Below are positions 1 to 8,093 of a stretch of 36,719 nt of DNA, one piece after another. The notes beneath the pieces are model-generated. The model saw only the letters and a program-made list of their open reading frames with translations, did no database searches and was not told the DNA's origin. Location: NCBI GenBank assembly GCA_013285655.1, contig JABDHI010000027.1, forward strand, positions 1 through 36,719. Direction: 5' to 3'. Position 1 is the stretch's first letter. Every line of letters starts with the position of its first letter. The stretch comes from Bacteroidota bacterium. Lineage in GTDB: Bacteria; Bacteroidota; Bacteroidia; JABEUT01. The position numbers and the translations under genes are program-made.

Positions 1-1143
1 TTGCTTAGATAGAACGAAAGCTGCATTTATTGTTTCGTATCCTCCAAATCCTAATTGCAAACCGGTCATCCAGCCATTGGCCACATACTTATCTCCCTGC
101 ACATAAAGGTATCCAACATCTGCAGCATTAAAAATGTAGTTGTATCCAAACTCTAAATGATATTTACCAAACTCTGTATTGGTATTAATACTTAACGTGG
201 AAGGTATATTGTAGAAAAAGCTTTTTTCAGCAAAAGGCAGATATTTATTCTGAATACTGTCTTTTGATATGGTGTTGAATCCTACATTTTGAAGGTCTGA
301 TATGTTATTGATATTTACTCCATCATAGTAATAAGAAGTGTCCTTGTGATAGTAAAATGACTTGTTATTCCAAAACATAAAGCCAAGATCGGTAACACTT
401 AGTGTCACGCTTCCATTTCTCCCCGCTATTTTATAAGGGGCTTTAAAGTAAAGATCTAATGAAGCGCCGTATGCATTAATAGAGTGATGACTTGTTGATG
501 TATCACTCTCATACATTTCTGCATTAGAGTTGAATTGCAAATACTGACCTGTAGGATCAGTATATAGTGTGGCATTACGTGCACTTATCCCTAACAGCCG
601 TTGCCCTGCTAAGAAGGAAACTCCAATACCCAACTCTGCTTTACCTGAAAAATTAGTACACAACATCCCTATTTCGGCTTGGTTGTATGTCAGTAAGTTA
701 AAATTGAAAGGAGTGAGATTGGCAGTTTTTCCTGCAAACATTGCATTACCGTTAAATGCAAGGTTGAACATATCTCGCGAAAAAACAGTATTTATATACG
801 ACTTGTGGCATATGGCGAAAAAGAAATTGAATACTCTTTGTTTGATAGTATCGCAATGCCAAACTCCATATATACCATAATTTAATGTATAGCCGCCCCT
901 GTTAAATTTTGAAAGATTATTTATTACTTCTTGCTTTAATTTGCTATCAATGTAATTACCTTCTAAAAGATTAATTGCAAAAAGGTTGGTTACGCAAGTT
1001 GTTGCAAGGTCGGCACCGCCATATATTCCACCCGTAAATCCTTTTTGTGTAGTAACCTCTGTAATGCCATTGTTCCATTGGGCTATGCCCTGCAATGACA
1101 CAAATAAAGAAGTAACCAGTAAAATGAATGATATTCTTTTCAC
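1..1143 (-). CDS. Outer-membrane beta-barrel protein, DUF5723-like, partial (C-terminus outside window)
   Basis: The frame is open from a GTG codon at 1143 down to base 1, giving 381 codons, and continues past the window edge. The GTG gives an N-terminus MKRISFILLVTSLFVSLQGI followed by AQW, a typical signal peptide with cleavage after the Ala. The nearby ATG at 1151 hits a stop after four codons, so GTG is the only good start. The mature part is rich in alternating aromatic and polar residues and in Asn/Tyr/Gly, as in Bacteroidota outer-membrane barrels. Motifs such as DLGFMFWN and EKSFFYNIPSTLSINTN resemble the DUF5723 family as I remember it; that name is inference. No enzymatic motif is visible. 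It starts 15 bp after the stop of the upstream lipoprotein gene, so the two are probably co-transcribed and may act as a surface pair. Confidence is high that it is a gene and moderate on the family. Confidence 0.72.
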   Translation of the reverse strand, partial: MKRISFILLVTSLFVSLQGIAQWNNGITEVTTQKGFTGGIYGGADLATTCVTNLFAINLLEGNYIDSKLKQEVINNLSKFNRGGYTLNYGIYGVWHCDTIKQRVFNFFFAICHKSYINTVFSRDMFNLAFNGNAMFAGKTANLTPFNFNLLTYNQAEIGMLCTNFSGKAELGIGVSFLAGQRLLGISARNATLYTDPTGQYLQFNSNAEMYESDTSTSHHSINAYGASLDLYFKAPYKIAGRNGSVTLSVTDLGFMFWNNKSFYYHKDTSYYYDGVNINNISDLQNVGFNTISKDSIQNKYLPFAEKSFFYNIPSTLSINTNTEFGKYHLEFGYNYIFNAADVGYLYVQGDKYVANGWMTGLQLGFGGYETINAAFVLSKQ

Positions 1144-1158
1144 GCCGCAAACATAATT

Positions 1159-2799
1159 TTATCCCTTCACTTGGTAATCGAGGTTGCCAATAAGTTTAAT
1201 ATTCAACATATAATTACTGTATATTTTACTATACTGTATAGGTAAGCATGTGGTGCAACCTGTATTGAAACGAGCTACTACAATAATATTATGTGAAGAA
1301 AATAATCGGCTTGCTTGCAAAGGATTAATTGGTATTGTAAGAACAGAGTTTTGCGCCATTGTTACAAAGCCACTTGTATTGGGAACTCCAGCTGCAATGG
1401 TTTGTGGGGTAGAACATAGGGAGTCTATAACATGCTTATTGTTATCGAGCAGATAAAGCTGTATGCCGGCACTAAAAGGGAATAAGTTAGAAGCGTATAA
1501 TGTGAATGTGCCGCTTTTAATTTGTTCGGCCTGGCTTGAACTAGCAAAGTTAACAGGCAAAGTATCGGCGAGTGTAAGATTGTTAGCTGCAATATATAAT
1601 GGAACTGAAACGTCGAGATAAGCTTTGATACCTTGCCCTAAAAATGCAAAATCTGTATTGCCCGATACATTACCAAGCGGATCGGTATTGAGTTGGATAG
1701 TATAGCCAATAGAGTTGGGAAGATTATCTACCCATTGTAAAATGTTGGAGTTGGTTGGGTTAAGCGAATAGGTCTGTATAGATGGGTTAACTGGCATAGC
1801 AGAGTTATATGTTTGCGTGGCCCTGTTAATGTTTATGGCATTATTTATAATCGTACCCGTTAAAGGAACTGTAACGCCTCCCGGCCTTTGGTTTATTGAT
1901 GTAAGCTGCGGTATGATGATTTGCGCATCAACACCAAAGCCATTTTTAATGGTAAATGTTACGTTTACATTCTTAAGATTAAGAATGCCAGCGGTTATAT
2001 TATTAAATAATGGGAAATTACTTTTGCTTGGGCCAACTACTTTTTTAGTTTGACCAAAATATCCCTGTCCATAATAGGGCAATATATTGTGGAAGGTTGC
2101 TTTTATAACAATACTATCGCTTGAATTAACAACTAAGCTATTTATACTGGGGTCAAGTATGCCCCGTAAACGAGTGACAATATCATTATTCCCATTATGT
2201 GATGGTCCCGTAAAATCTACAACATAACCATTCAGGCTATTAATAGTAGTGTCTTTTTGACCTGGAATATTACCATTTGCAGCCGGTACCTTTACGGTTA
2301 GTGTAAGAGGCTGCCCATTTAAAGTAGCACTAGGTACAGTATAAGTATAGTCTGTAATTCCTGGTATGTAACTCCTTACTTCAAGTTCAACCGAACCCGC
2401 TTGAAGAATAGCTTTTGTAAGCTCAACGCTACCAGTTTTATAAGTAGTAACACTATCGGTAGAAGTGGAAAAAGGGAGTATAGAATTACCACCGTTAACT
2501 GTAAAAGTAAAGGTGCCAACCCCACCGAATACATTCGTAAGTGTGGTATCATGTATTTTTAAAAGACTATCTAAAGTAAGACTGTATAAAGAGTCACTAT
2601 ATACAAGAGTTACTGAACTATCGGCAGGATTAATGCTGGTGGATGTGTTAGTAACCAGGTTGTTAATAGAAAGTGACGTTTTAATAAGAGGAGCCAGTAT
2701 CTGAGTATCCCAGGAAGGTGAAGGGTTTTTGCGACAAGAAAATACACCTGCTACGCAAAGCAACAATAGAGCAACAAAAGCGCGGTTTAATTTGACCAT
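1159..2799 (-). CDS. Hypothetical lipoprotein, 546 aa
   Basis: The N-terminus MVKLNRAFVALLLLCVAGVF followed by SC is a lipoprotein signal peptide with the lipidated Cys at position 22, followed by RKNPSPSWDTQ. The rest (about 30-546) is Ser/Thr/Asn-rich with many short beta-strand-like segments and no transmembrane helix, which suggests an exported beta-sandwich protein. Around residues 30-60 it has a WDTQILAPLIKTSLSINNL segment; I believe similar segments occur in other Bacteroidota lipoproteins, but I cannot name a domain. It is the first gene of a minus-strand unit followed 15 bp later by an outer-membrane barrel gene, suggesting they work together at the outer membrane. A TAAGTTTG element lies at 2823-2830 in front of it. 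The function is unknown. Confidence 0.85.
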   Translation of the reverse strand: MVKLNRAFVALLLLCVAGVFSCRKNPSPSWDTQILAPLIKTSLSINNLVTNTSTSINPADSSVTLVYSDSLYSLTLDSLLKIHDTTLTNVFGGVGTFTFTVNGGNSILPFSTSTDSVTTYKTGSVELTKAILQAGSVELEVRSYIPGITDYTYTVPSATLNGQPLTLTVKVPAANGNIPGQKDTTINSLNGYVVDFTGPSHNGNNDIVTRLRGILDPSINSLVVNSSDSIVIKATFHNILPYYGQGYFGQTKKVVGPSKSNFPLFNNITAGILNLKNVNVTFTIKNGFGVDAQIIIPQLTSINQRPGGVTVPLTGTIINNAININRATQTYNSAMPVNPSIQTYSLNPTNSNILQWVDNLPNSIGYTIQLNTDPLGNVSGNTDFAFLGQGIKAYLDVSVPLYIAANNLTLADTLPVNFASSSQAEQIKSGTFTLYASNLFPFSAGIQLYLLDNNKHVIDSLCSTPQTIAAGVPNTSGFVTMAQNSVLTIPINPLQASRLFSSHNIIVVARFNTGCTTCLPIQYSKIYSNYMLNIKLIGNLDYQVKG

Positions 2800-2822
2800 A
2801 TAACAGGCATAAGCACTATATA

Positions 2823-2830
2823 CAAACTTA
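2823..2830 (-). promoter_or_regulatory. Candidate -7 element (TAnnTTTG) of the lipoprotein gene
   Basis: The minus strand reads TAAGTTTG, a full match to the Bacteroidota -7 consensus TAnnTTTG, 24 bp before the lipoprotein start at 2799. I see no matching -33 TTTG at the expected distance, so this rests on the -7 box and its position. Confidence 0.45.
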
Positions 2831-2835
2831 ATGAT

Positions 2836-2869
2836 TTTGATGATATAAAGGTTGTAATTTCTATATTTG
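2836..2869 (+). promoter_or_regulatory. Bacteroidota-type promoter of the sulfotransferase gene
   Basis: A TTTG at 2836-2839 (-33) and TATATTTG at 2862-2869 (-7) are separated by 22 bp, close to the usual 19-21 bp spacing of primary-sigma promoters in Bacteroidota. The ATG at 2903 lies 33 bp downstream. It is the only place in the window where I see both boxes, and it is divergent from the lipoprotein promoter. Confidence 0.6.
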
Positions 2870-2902
2870 GTGTGTGTTACATACCCTTAATAGATAGAGA
2901 CA

Positions 2903-3949
2903 ATGACATTGCAAGAATTAGACAAAATAAGGCTCACACCTATGGTGTTTGTGATGGGCAAAGGGCGTTCAGGTACTACCATGCTTCAATCAATTCTTAA
3001 CGCACACCCTAATATTGTTGGCCCTCCTGAATCGAGGATTATTGTTTTTATGTATGCCAAATATGGCAAGGTAACGCAATGGACTGAAAAAGTGCTTAAA
3101 GCGTTTTGTAATGAACTCTATGATGAAACAAGGTTTTTTTTATTATGGAATTTAAATAAAGAGGAATTATTGACTGACCTTATTAGCGTTAAAAATAGTT
3201 TAACCTATGACTTGATATTTAAGATAATATATTGCAAAATGGATCCAGGGAAAGATATTAAGTTGATTTCTGATAAGAACCCCATATATTATTTATTCGC
3301 ACCTGAACTGAACAAAATATTCCCAGAAGCAAAATATATTCATATAGTAAGAGATTATCGGGATAATATTGTGAGTCATCAAAGGGTATTGCCTGGTAGA
3401 AATGCCGCCCAGTTATCATATTGGTGGCTTAAAATAAACATGCGCCTTGAAGCGCAAAAACAAAACAATCCTTCTAATTGGATACGTATAAAATATGAGA
3501 CATTAGTGACTGAGCCAATTAAAAGTGTTGAGGAGATATGCCGGTTTATAGGAATGCCTTTTTATGAGAGTATGGTACAAGAATTTTCATCAAAACTGGC
3601 ACCTGCTTTTTACAAAAATGCCGATAGAAAAAGCTTTACCAAGTTCCATTCGAATGTCTATAATCCGATAAATACAAAGCCAATCGATCAATGGAAGAAG
3701 GTTATGTCGGCCGAACAAGTTGAAGCTATTGAAGGCATTTCCGGGGAATATGGTAAACAAATGTATGGATACCCAATTACTATGCCTTACAAAGCTCCAC
3801 ATAGGATTACTATGCTGAAGGCAAAATTTACTTTTGCGTTATTAACAAATACCCTTAGGGTTATATATCGATATCATATTATTTATATAGTGGGAAGAGC
3901 GTTTGCAAGGAAATTTATTCACAAAGAGAATAAAATAACTATAAAATAG
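2903..3949 (+). CDS. PAPS-dependent sulfotransferase family protein, 348 aa
   Basis: The 5'-phosphosulfate loop GKGRSGTTML lies at residues 19-28, directly after a hydrophobic beta strand. The 3'-phosphate motif is at about 143-159 (YIHIVRDYRDNIVSHQ, with Arg149 and Ser157), and a DKNP motif lies near 123. These define the Sulfotransfer_1/3 fold, which moves a sulfuryl group from PAPS to a hydroxyl or amine. There is no signal peptide, so it is cytoplasmic. The C-terminal 45 residues are basic and partly hydrophobic, possibly allowing membrane contact. The acceptor cannot be told from sequence; lipid, polysaccharide and protein are all possible. The gene stands alone on this strand with its own promoter and converges on the GlsB-like acyltransferase gene, with 19 bp between the stops. 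That neighbourhood makes a lipid acceptor worth considering but does not prove it. Confidence 0.88.
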   Translation: MTLQELDKIRLTPMVFVMGKGRSGTTMLQSILNAHPNIVGPPESRIIVFMYAKYGKVTQWTEKVLKAFCNELYDETRFFLLWNLNKEELLTDLISVKNSLTYDLIFKIIYCKMDPGKDIKLISDKNPIYYLFAPELNKIFPEAKYIHIVRDYRDNIVSHQRVLPGRNAAQLSYWWLKINMRLEAQKQNNPSNWIRIKYETLVTEPIKSVEEICRFIGMPFYESMVQEFSSKLAPAFYKNADRKSFTKFHSNVYNPINTKPIDQWKKVMSAEQVEAIEGISGEYGKQMYGYPITMPYKAPHRITMLKAKFTFALLTNTLRVIYRYHIIYIVGRAFARKFIHKENKITIK

Positions 3950-3968
3950 TTTTAATAGTACTCTGGTA

Positions 3969-4919
3969 TCAGGAATGTCTTTTAAGTTTTTCTTTCTGCT
4001 TTAAGTAAGAATCGATATGCCTTTCCTTCTTGCTAGGGTAAATATCAGGTATCGTTACCAAAATGCCTGTTTCTTCTACATCACCAAATTCAGGATTAAG
4101 GCAAGTGCCAAAGGTCTTCATGGTTGATGATAAGTTCATATATGAGTTTACCAAGGGAGGGATGTTCTCGCCTAAAGCACGTACAGCTTGGTTAAGTATG
4201 GCATGACCTTCTTTATAGTCCTTATCTTTTAGTTTGGCTGCAAACCTTCTCATATCATGGTTGAGAGGTAATTCATCAATTGGTACAACCAGACTCTCCT
4301 TGTTCGGGAAGTAGTATTTCATAAAATACAATATCATATCTCTGGCGCGCACGTTAAAGTCGCGGTACATGGTAACCTTACCGAAAAAGTATTTCATGTC
4401 AGGATAATCTACGACCAATGCTCCAAGGCCATCCCATAAGTTATCTAGAGAGAATAGTCCCTTACGGTTAGCAGAAGATGGTTGGTAATCCGGTTGAACA
4501 AAAGACCTCCCTAGTTCAATAGTAGTAGGGAAGTAGTCTTTCAAAAATTTGCTACTAAACTCAAATAATTCAACTGTTGCTAGTTGTATAATGTCATTCT
4601 TTACCGGTGCATCTTTACAGCATAAAAACCGGTATGAACCAACAATGGCTTTATCTTCCGGACTCCAAACAATCAGTTGCTTGTAAGGTTTTTCGTTTGT
4701 ATCAAATTCGTCTAAGTCAAAAGGCTTACCAGTACCTCCACCGGCATAGCGGAAGGTTAGTTCCCGTAACCTGCCTATTTCTTTAACTACGTTAGGCGAG
4801 TTATGATAGGTTACAATGTATATTTCGTTTTTGCCATAATTAGTATTACGCACAAACTTATCACGTGTTAACTCTGAGGCAAGTACATCGGCTGGGACTG
4901 GTGGAATGATAGGTTGCAT
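3969..4919 (-). CDS. GNAT-fold N-acyltransferase, OlsB/GlsB-like, 316 aa
   Basis: The protein has the acyl-homoserine-lactone-synthase/GNAT-like fold of the hemolysin/OlsB acyltransferases. Near residues 45-115 it contains VVKEIGRLRELTFRYAGGGT, LDEFD and a VGSYRF strand, followed by IELGRSFVQPDYQ around 135-150; these are hallmarks of the family. Known members transfer a 3-hydroxyacyl chain from acyl-ACP to the amino group of an amino acid: ornithine for OlsB, glycine for Bacteroides GlsB. It follows the PlsC-type acyltransferase gene by 19 bp, the expected partner for the second acylation. The substrate here is inferred to be glycine or another small amino acid by lineage, not read from the sequence. 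There is no signal peptide or transmembrane helix, so it is likely a cytoplasmic enzyme bound to the membrane surface. Confidence 0.82.
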   Translation of the reverse strand: MQPIIPPVPADVLASELTRDKFVRNTNYGKNEIYIVTYHNSPNVVKEIGRLRELTFRYAGGGTGKPFDLDEFDTNEKPYKQLIVWSPEDKAIVGSYRFLCCKDAPVKNDIIQLATVELFEFSSKFLKDYFPTTIELGRSFVQPDYQPSSANRKGLFSLDNLWDGLGALVVDYPDMKYFFGKVTMYRDFNVRARDMILYFMKYYFPNKESLVVPIDELPLNHDMRRFAAKLKDKDYKEGHAILNQAVRALGENIPPLVNSYMNLSSTMKTFGTCLNPEFGDVEETGILVTIPDIYPSKKERHIDSYLKQKEKLKRHS

Positions 4920-4938
4920 AATGGTAGTATTTAGCGTG

Positions 4939-5796
4939 TCACATTTTTATGGGAGCAGTAAATAATGGCTCCCTTACTATATTTCCTTTTTTGTTATATA
5001 ATTCATCCTGGAACATGATGGCCATTTTAGCATCGTTGTGCCATTCCATAAAGGTAGTGAAAGAAATTGGTTTACCAAAATGCACAGTAAGCATCTTTTC
5101 TTTTTGTGAAAACATCTCATCAGGCAGAAAGAACATCTCAATATTTGGTTTTATGCCCAGCTTCTTACGCCAGTAAGCAAAGTTGTAGAAGAAATTCGAG
5201 TTTCTTCCTTCAACCCAAACGGGTATTATATCTTTCTTGTAGTGCTTGGCTTGAGTTATAAAGCTCTTTTTCCAGCGCAGGTCACGTATGCTTTTATCGA
5301 GTTGTCTGCGAGATACTAGCCCCGCAGGGAATATAGGCAGGGCATAGTTAGAACTATAAATTTTGTCTACCATTTCGAGCATCTGACGTGTGCTATTCCC
5401 GTTAATATTTACAGGTACTAATATATTATCAAGGTTATGAATGGATAATAATAGTTCGTTTACAAAGAACTTAATATCGGTACGTACTTTACCTATAGAA
5501 CTAATAAGCGCTAGCCCATCAAGCCCCCCAAGAGGGTGGTTAGCTGCAAAAATGTAGCCACCTTCTTTAGGTATATTTTCTAAGCCTTCAATTGAAACTT
5601 TTGCGCCCATTGATTCGAGGGCAGCATTCGCAAACTCAATTCCTTTAAGATTTTTATTATTATCCAGAAAATTATTGATATCCTTCGCATGTACTACTTT
5701 CTCAATGTAGCGGATAAGGGATCCTGGAATGAATTTGTATGCGCCCGGTGCTTTGGTGCGCAATAACTTGTCAATATTTACTTCCAGCTTTTCCAC
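4939..5796 (-). CDS. PlsC-type O-acyltransferase, OlsA/GlsA-like, 285 aa
   Basis: The catalytic acyltransferase motif NHPLGGLD (an NHx4D box) is at residues 86-93, preceded by GGYIFAA. A FPAGLVSRR block near 160 corresponds to the FPEGTRS substrate-phosphate region, here altered. This is the 1-acylglycerol-3-phosphate acyltransferase fold. The altered FPEG motif and the partner gene argue for a lyso-amino-lipid rather than lysophosphatidate as acceptor, as in OlsA/GlsA, where the hydroxyl of the N-acyl chain is esterified. It is the first gene of a two-gene minus-strand unit, ending 19 bp before the GlsB-like gene, with a TATCTTTG -7 element 39 bp upstream of its ATG. Role in phospholipid synthesis as a plain PlsC is the main alternative. 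Confidence 0.82.
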   Translation of the reverse strand: MEKLEVNIDKLLRTKAPGAYKFIPGSLIRYIEKVVHAKDINNFLDNNKNLKGIEFANAALESMGAKVSIEGLENIPKEGGYIFAANHPLGGLDGLALISSIGKVRTDIKFFVNELLLSIHNLDNILVPVNINGNSTRQMLEMVDKIYSSNYALPIFPAGLVSRRQLDKSIRDLRWKKSFITQAKHYKKDIIPVWVEGRNSNFFYNFAYWRKKLGIKPNIEMFFLPDEMFSQKEKMLTVHFGKPISFTTFMEWHNDAKMAIMFQDELYNKKGNIVREPLFTAPIKM

Positions 5797-5834
5797 TGCT
5801 TGTATTCTTTAATCCGGGTTAAAAACGCTTGTAA

Positions 5835-5842
5835 CAAAGATA
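5835..5842 (-). promoter_or_regulatory. Candidate -7 element (TAnnTTTG) of the acyltransferase pair
   Basis: The minus strand reads TATCTTTG, a full match to the Bacteroidota -7 consensus, 39 bp before the start codon at 5796. No clear -33 TTTG is visible. Confidence 0.5.
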
Positions 5843-5888
5843 ATAATTGATTGGCAGATACCGATAAACTTAAATTATGATTTAAGAG

Positions 5889-5896
5889 TAACTTTG
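5889..5896 (+). promoter_or_regulatory. Candidate -7 element (TAnnTTTG) of the GT-C/TPR gene
   Basis: TAACTTTG matches the Bacteroidota -7 consensus. Transcription would start near 5903. This rules out the in-frame GTG at 5896 as start codon and favours the ATG at 5920. No good -33 box is visible. Confidence 0.5.
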
Positions 5897-5919
5897 TGTT
5901 GAAGAAGAACCAATACATA

Positions 5920-7869
5920 ATGAAGAATAAATTAATGGCGAACAGGAAGTTGGTTCAGGCCTTTATTGTTTCCGGAATATTCTTTTTAATACAGTTAATA
6001 CTTGTTCAGTATCACGAAATGTGGGCGGATGAGATACATGCCTGGGAAATTGTTAAATGCAGTCATTCATTTGGGGAACTTCTTTATAACACACGTTATG
6101 AGGGTCATCCTCAATTATGGTTTGTTATCTTATTCGGGTTGCAGAAGTTGGGGTTAGGTTATTTCTCGATGCAGGTGGTTCATGTGTTTATTGCAGCACT
6201 TGCAGTCTTTGTGTTTTGCTTCTTTTCTCCTTTTAGCTTATTACAGAATATTTTGTTTTGCGCGGGCTACTTTTTTAGTTACGAATACTCTATAATAAGT
6301 CGCAATTACTCAATAGAAATGGTTTTGTTGTTTTTGTGCGCAGGTATTTATACTAAGTATAATGGTAGGCATTTAGTTCTGTTGTCAATATTATTCTTTC
6401 TATTATTTCAAACTAATGTATTTGCTATAATAATAGGTGTTCCTTTTTACATCTATATAGTATGGAATATTTGGGACAAGAAGAAGTTTAATGGTCTTAT
6501 ACTTCCAGCAGTTATTATACTAGTAGCAATTACTGTAGCTGCAATTACTGCAATTCCTCCTGCCGATTCGGCATTTTCAGCCTGGAGCACTAAGCCGGAC
6601 GTGTCTCATTTTATAGGTGTTCTATCTGATGGTTTTACTACATATTTTCCAATTCCTAAATTCACTTTACATTATTGGAACACCAACTTGCTCGATTATT
6701 TACCGCACCATCAATTTATTGAGGCCCTATTATCCCTTATTATATTTTCTGTGGCTGTTGTTCTGTTCAAGAACGATAAGAAACTGTTGTTTTTATTTTG
6801 TTTTGGCACCTTTGGCGAACTTGTGTTTATATACATAAAGTATAATGGCTATATCAGGCACCATGGGCATATATTTATTCTGTTCGTTCTTTGTTATTGG
6901 CTCTATTGTAATCGGTATTCAACTATAGGTGATAGGTTAAGTAGAATTATAAATAGATATTTTATAACCGCCATATTAGTAGTACAAGTCACTGCTTCAT
7001 GTTTTGCAAATATGCTTGATGTAAAGTATGTTTTCTCTAATGATATGCCTGCGGCACAATATATAAAAGCAGAGGGGCTGGATAAAATACCCATGCTGGG
7101 TGATGGAGATTTTTCAGTCGCCGGAATTGCTGGAATACTTGACGAGGATGTATATTTTATGAGGCCTTCAAAGTGGGGTAAGTATATTTTGCCCGATCAA
7201 AACTGGGGGCCGTTCATTCAATTCAGCGAAAAGAATCTATTAAGCGAAGTGAGTAAAATTCAGAAAGAAAAGAAGAAGGATATTGTGGTGATATTAAACT
7301 ATCCATTTAACGATTATAAGGCATTACACTGGAGTTTTTTAAAAGCGTTCGGGAATTCAGTAATAGGAGAAGATTTCTATTTATATAAAGTGAATTATAT
7401 TCTTCAGGACGCTGAGTTTTTTAATGCGTCTGCGGAAGCTATGATCGCCAAGAATGAATATGGCGATGCGATAAAATTGCTTGAAAGAGCAATATTAATG
7501 AACCCTGATTATGGCTTGGCGTATATGAATTTGGCGGACTGTTATAATAATGGTTTAAATGATTATACCAAAGCCCTTTCGAATATTGATAGTGCTATGA
7601 AATACGCTCCACAAAATGGCAAAGTTATTTTTGATAAGGGAGCCATTTTATACAATGCAGGGCGCAAAAGTGAAGCGCAAGATTTTTTCAAAAGCGACTT
7701 AAAGTTAGCCCCGAGAAATATAAGCGCATATTTGGCATTAAGCCAATGCTATGGCGATAGGAAAGATTATAATGATGCATTAATTTATCTGTACGATGCA
7801 CTTAAAATAGATCCTGATAATAAGGACGTGAAAAGCCTTGTAAATAAATACCAGAAGGCTAAAAGGTAG
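5920..7869 (+). CDS. Polytopic membrane protein, GT-C glycosyltransferase-like, with C-terminal TPR domain, 649 aa
   Basis: The first 360 or so residues hold about nine or ten transmembrane helices. The first extracytoplasmic loop carries WADEIHAW followed by YEGHPQLW, the acidic-pair pattern of the GT-C fold (PMT/ArnT-like glycosyltransferases that use polyprenyl-phosphate sugars). An SRNYS motif follows near 130. A soluble region of about 130 residues comes next. The last 140 residues contain three or four tetratricopeptide repeats (for example AIKLLERAILMNPDYGLAYM and ALIYLYDALKIDPDN), a protein-binding scaffold. I chose the ATG at 5920 because the upstream GTG at 5896 overlaps the predicted -7 box. 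The acceptor, probably a protein, lipid or glycan on the outer face of the membrane, is unknown. The gene lies in front of the dcw cluster but separated by almost 300 bp, so it is likely a separate unit. Confidence 0.75.
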   Translation: MKNKLMANRKLVQAFIVSGIFFLIQLILVQYHEMWADEIHAWEIVKCSHSFGELLYNTRYEGHPQLWFVILFGLQKLGLGYFSMQVVHVFIAALAVFVFCFFSPFSLLQNILFCAGYFFSYEYSIISRNYSIEMVLLFLCAGIYTKYNGRHLVLLSILFFLLFQTNVFAIIIGVPFYIYIVWNIWDKKKFNGLILPAVIILVAITVAAITAIPPADSAFSAWSTKPDVSHFIGVLSDGFTTYFPIPKFTLHYWNTNLLDYLPHHQFIEALLSLIIFSVAVVLFKNDKKLLFLFCFGTFGELVFIYIKYNGYIRHHGHIFILFVLCYWLYCNRYSTIGDRLSRIINRYFITAILVVQVTASCFANMLDVKYVFSNDMPAAQYIKAEGLDKIPMLGDGDFSVAGIAGILDEDVYFMRPSKWGKYILPDQNWGPFIQFSEKNLLSEVSKIQKEKKKDIVVILNYPFNDYKALHWSFLKAFGNSVIGEDFYLYKVNYILQDAEFFNASAEAMIAKNEYGDAIKLLERAILMNPDYGLAYMNLADCYNNGLNDYTKALSNIDSAMKYAPQNGKVIFDKGAILYNAGRKSEAQDFFKSDLKLAPRNISAYLALSQCYGDRKDYNDALIYLYDALKIDPDNKDVKSLVNKYQKAKR

Positions 7870-7962
7870 AAGTAAATTTTTATTAAATCTTTTCTCCCAC
7901 AAATTCCCTTGGCTTGATTCTTCGGTGCTATTGCTGGTATAATTTCTGTTTTTTATGTTGAA

Positions 7963-7986
7963 TTTCTCTTTGAGTCCGGAGAGAAA
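7963..7986 (+). other. Stable hairpin upstream of mraZ
   Basis: TTTCTCT (7963-7969) pairs with AGAGAAA (7980-7986). Inner T-G, T-G and G-C pairs extend the helix to ten pairs, closed by the tetraloop AGTC. No run of T follows, so it is not a normal intrinsic terminator. It may be a 3' end for the upstream transcript or a leader structure. Confidence 0.4.
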
Positions 7987-8093
7987 GTTAATAACGTTAT
8001 ACCCTTCTCAAAAAGCTTGTATCACTTGCCCCAACTAACGTACATAATTATTTTTTATTGTTTGAAAAGAGGTGTTTAATTAAAGTTTTCAAC

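Noticed and set aside
569-880. Plus-strand open frame of 103 codons at the left end
   Set aside because: It is antisense to the barrel gene, whose frame is open over the whole 1-1143 region with a signal peptide.
7938-7945. TATAAT-like sequence upstream of mraZ as a sigma-70 promoter
   Set aside because: Primary promoters in this phylum use TAnnTTTG; a lone TATAAT in AT-rich DNA is expected by chance.
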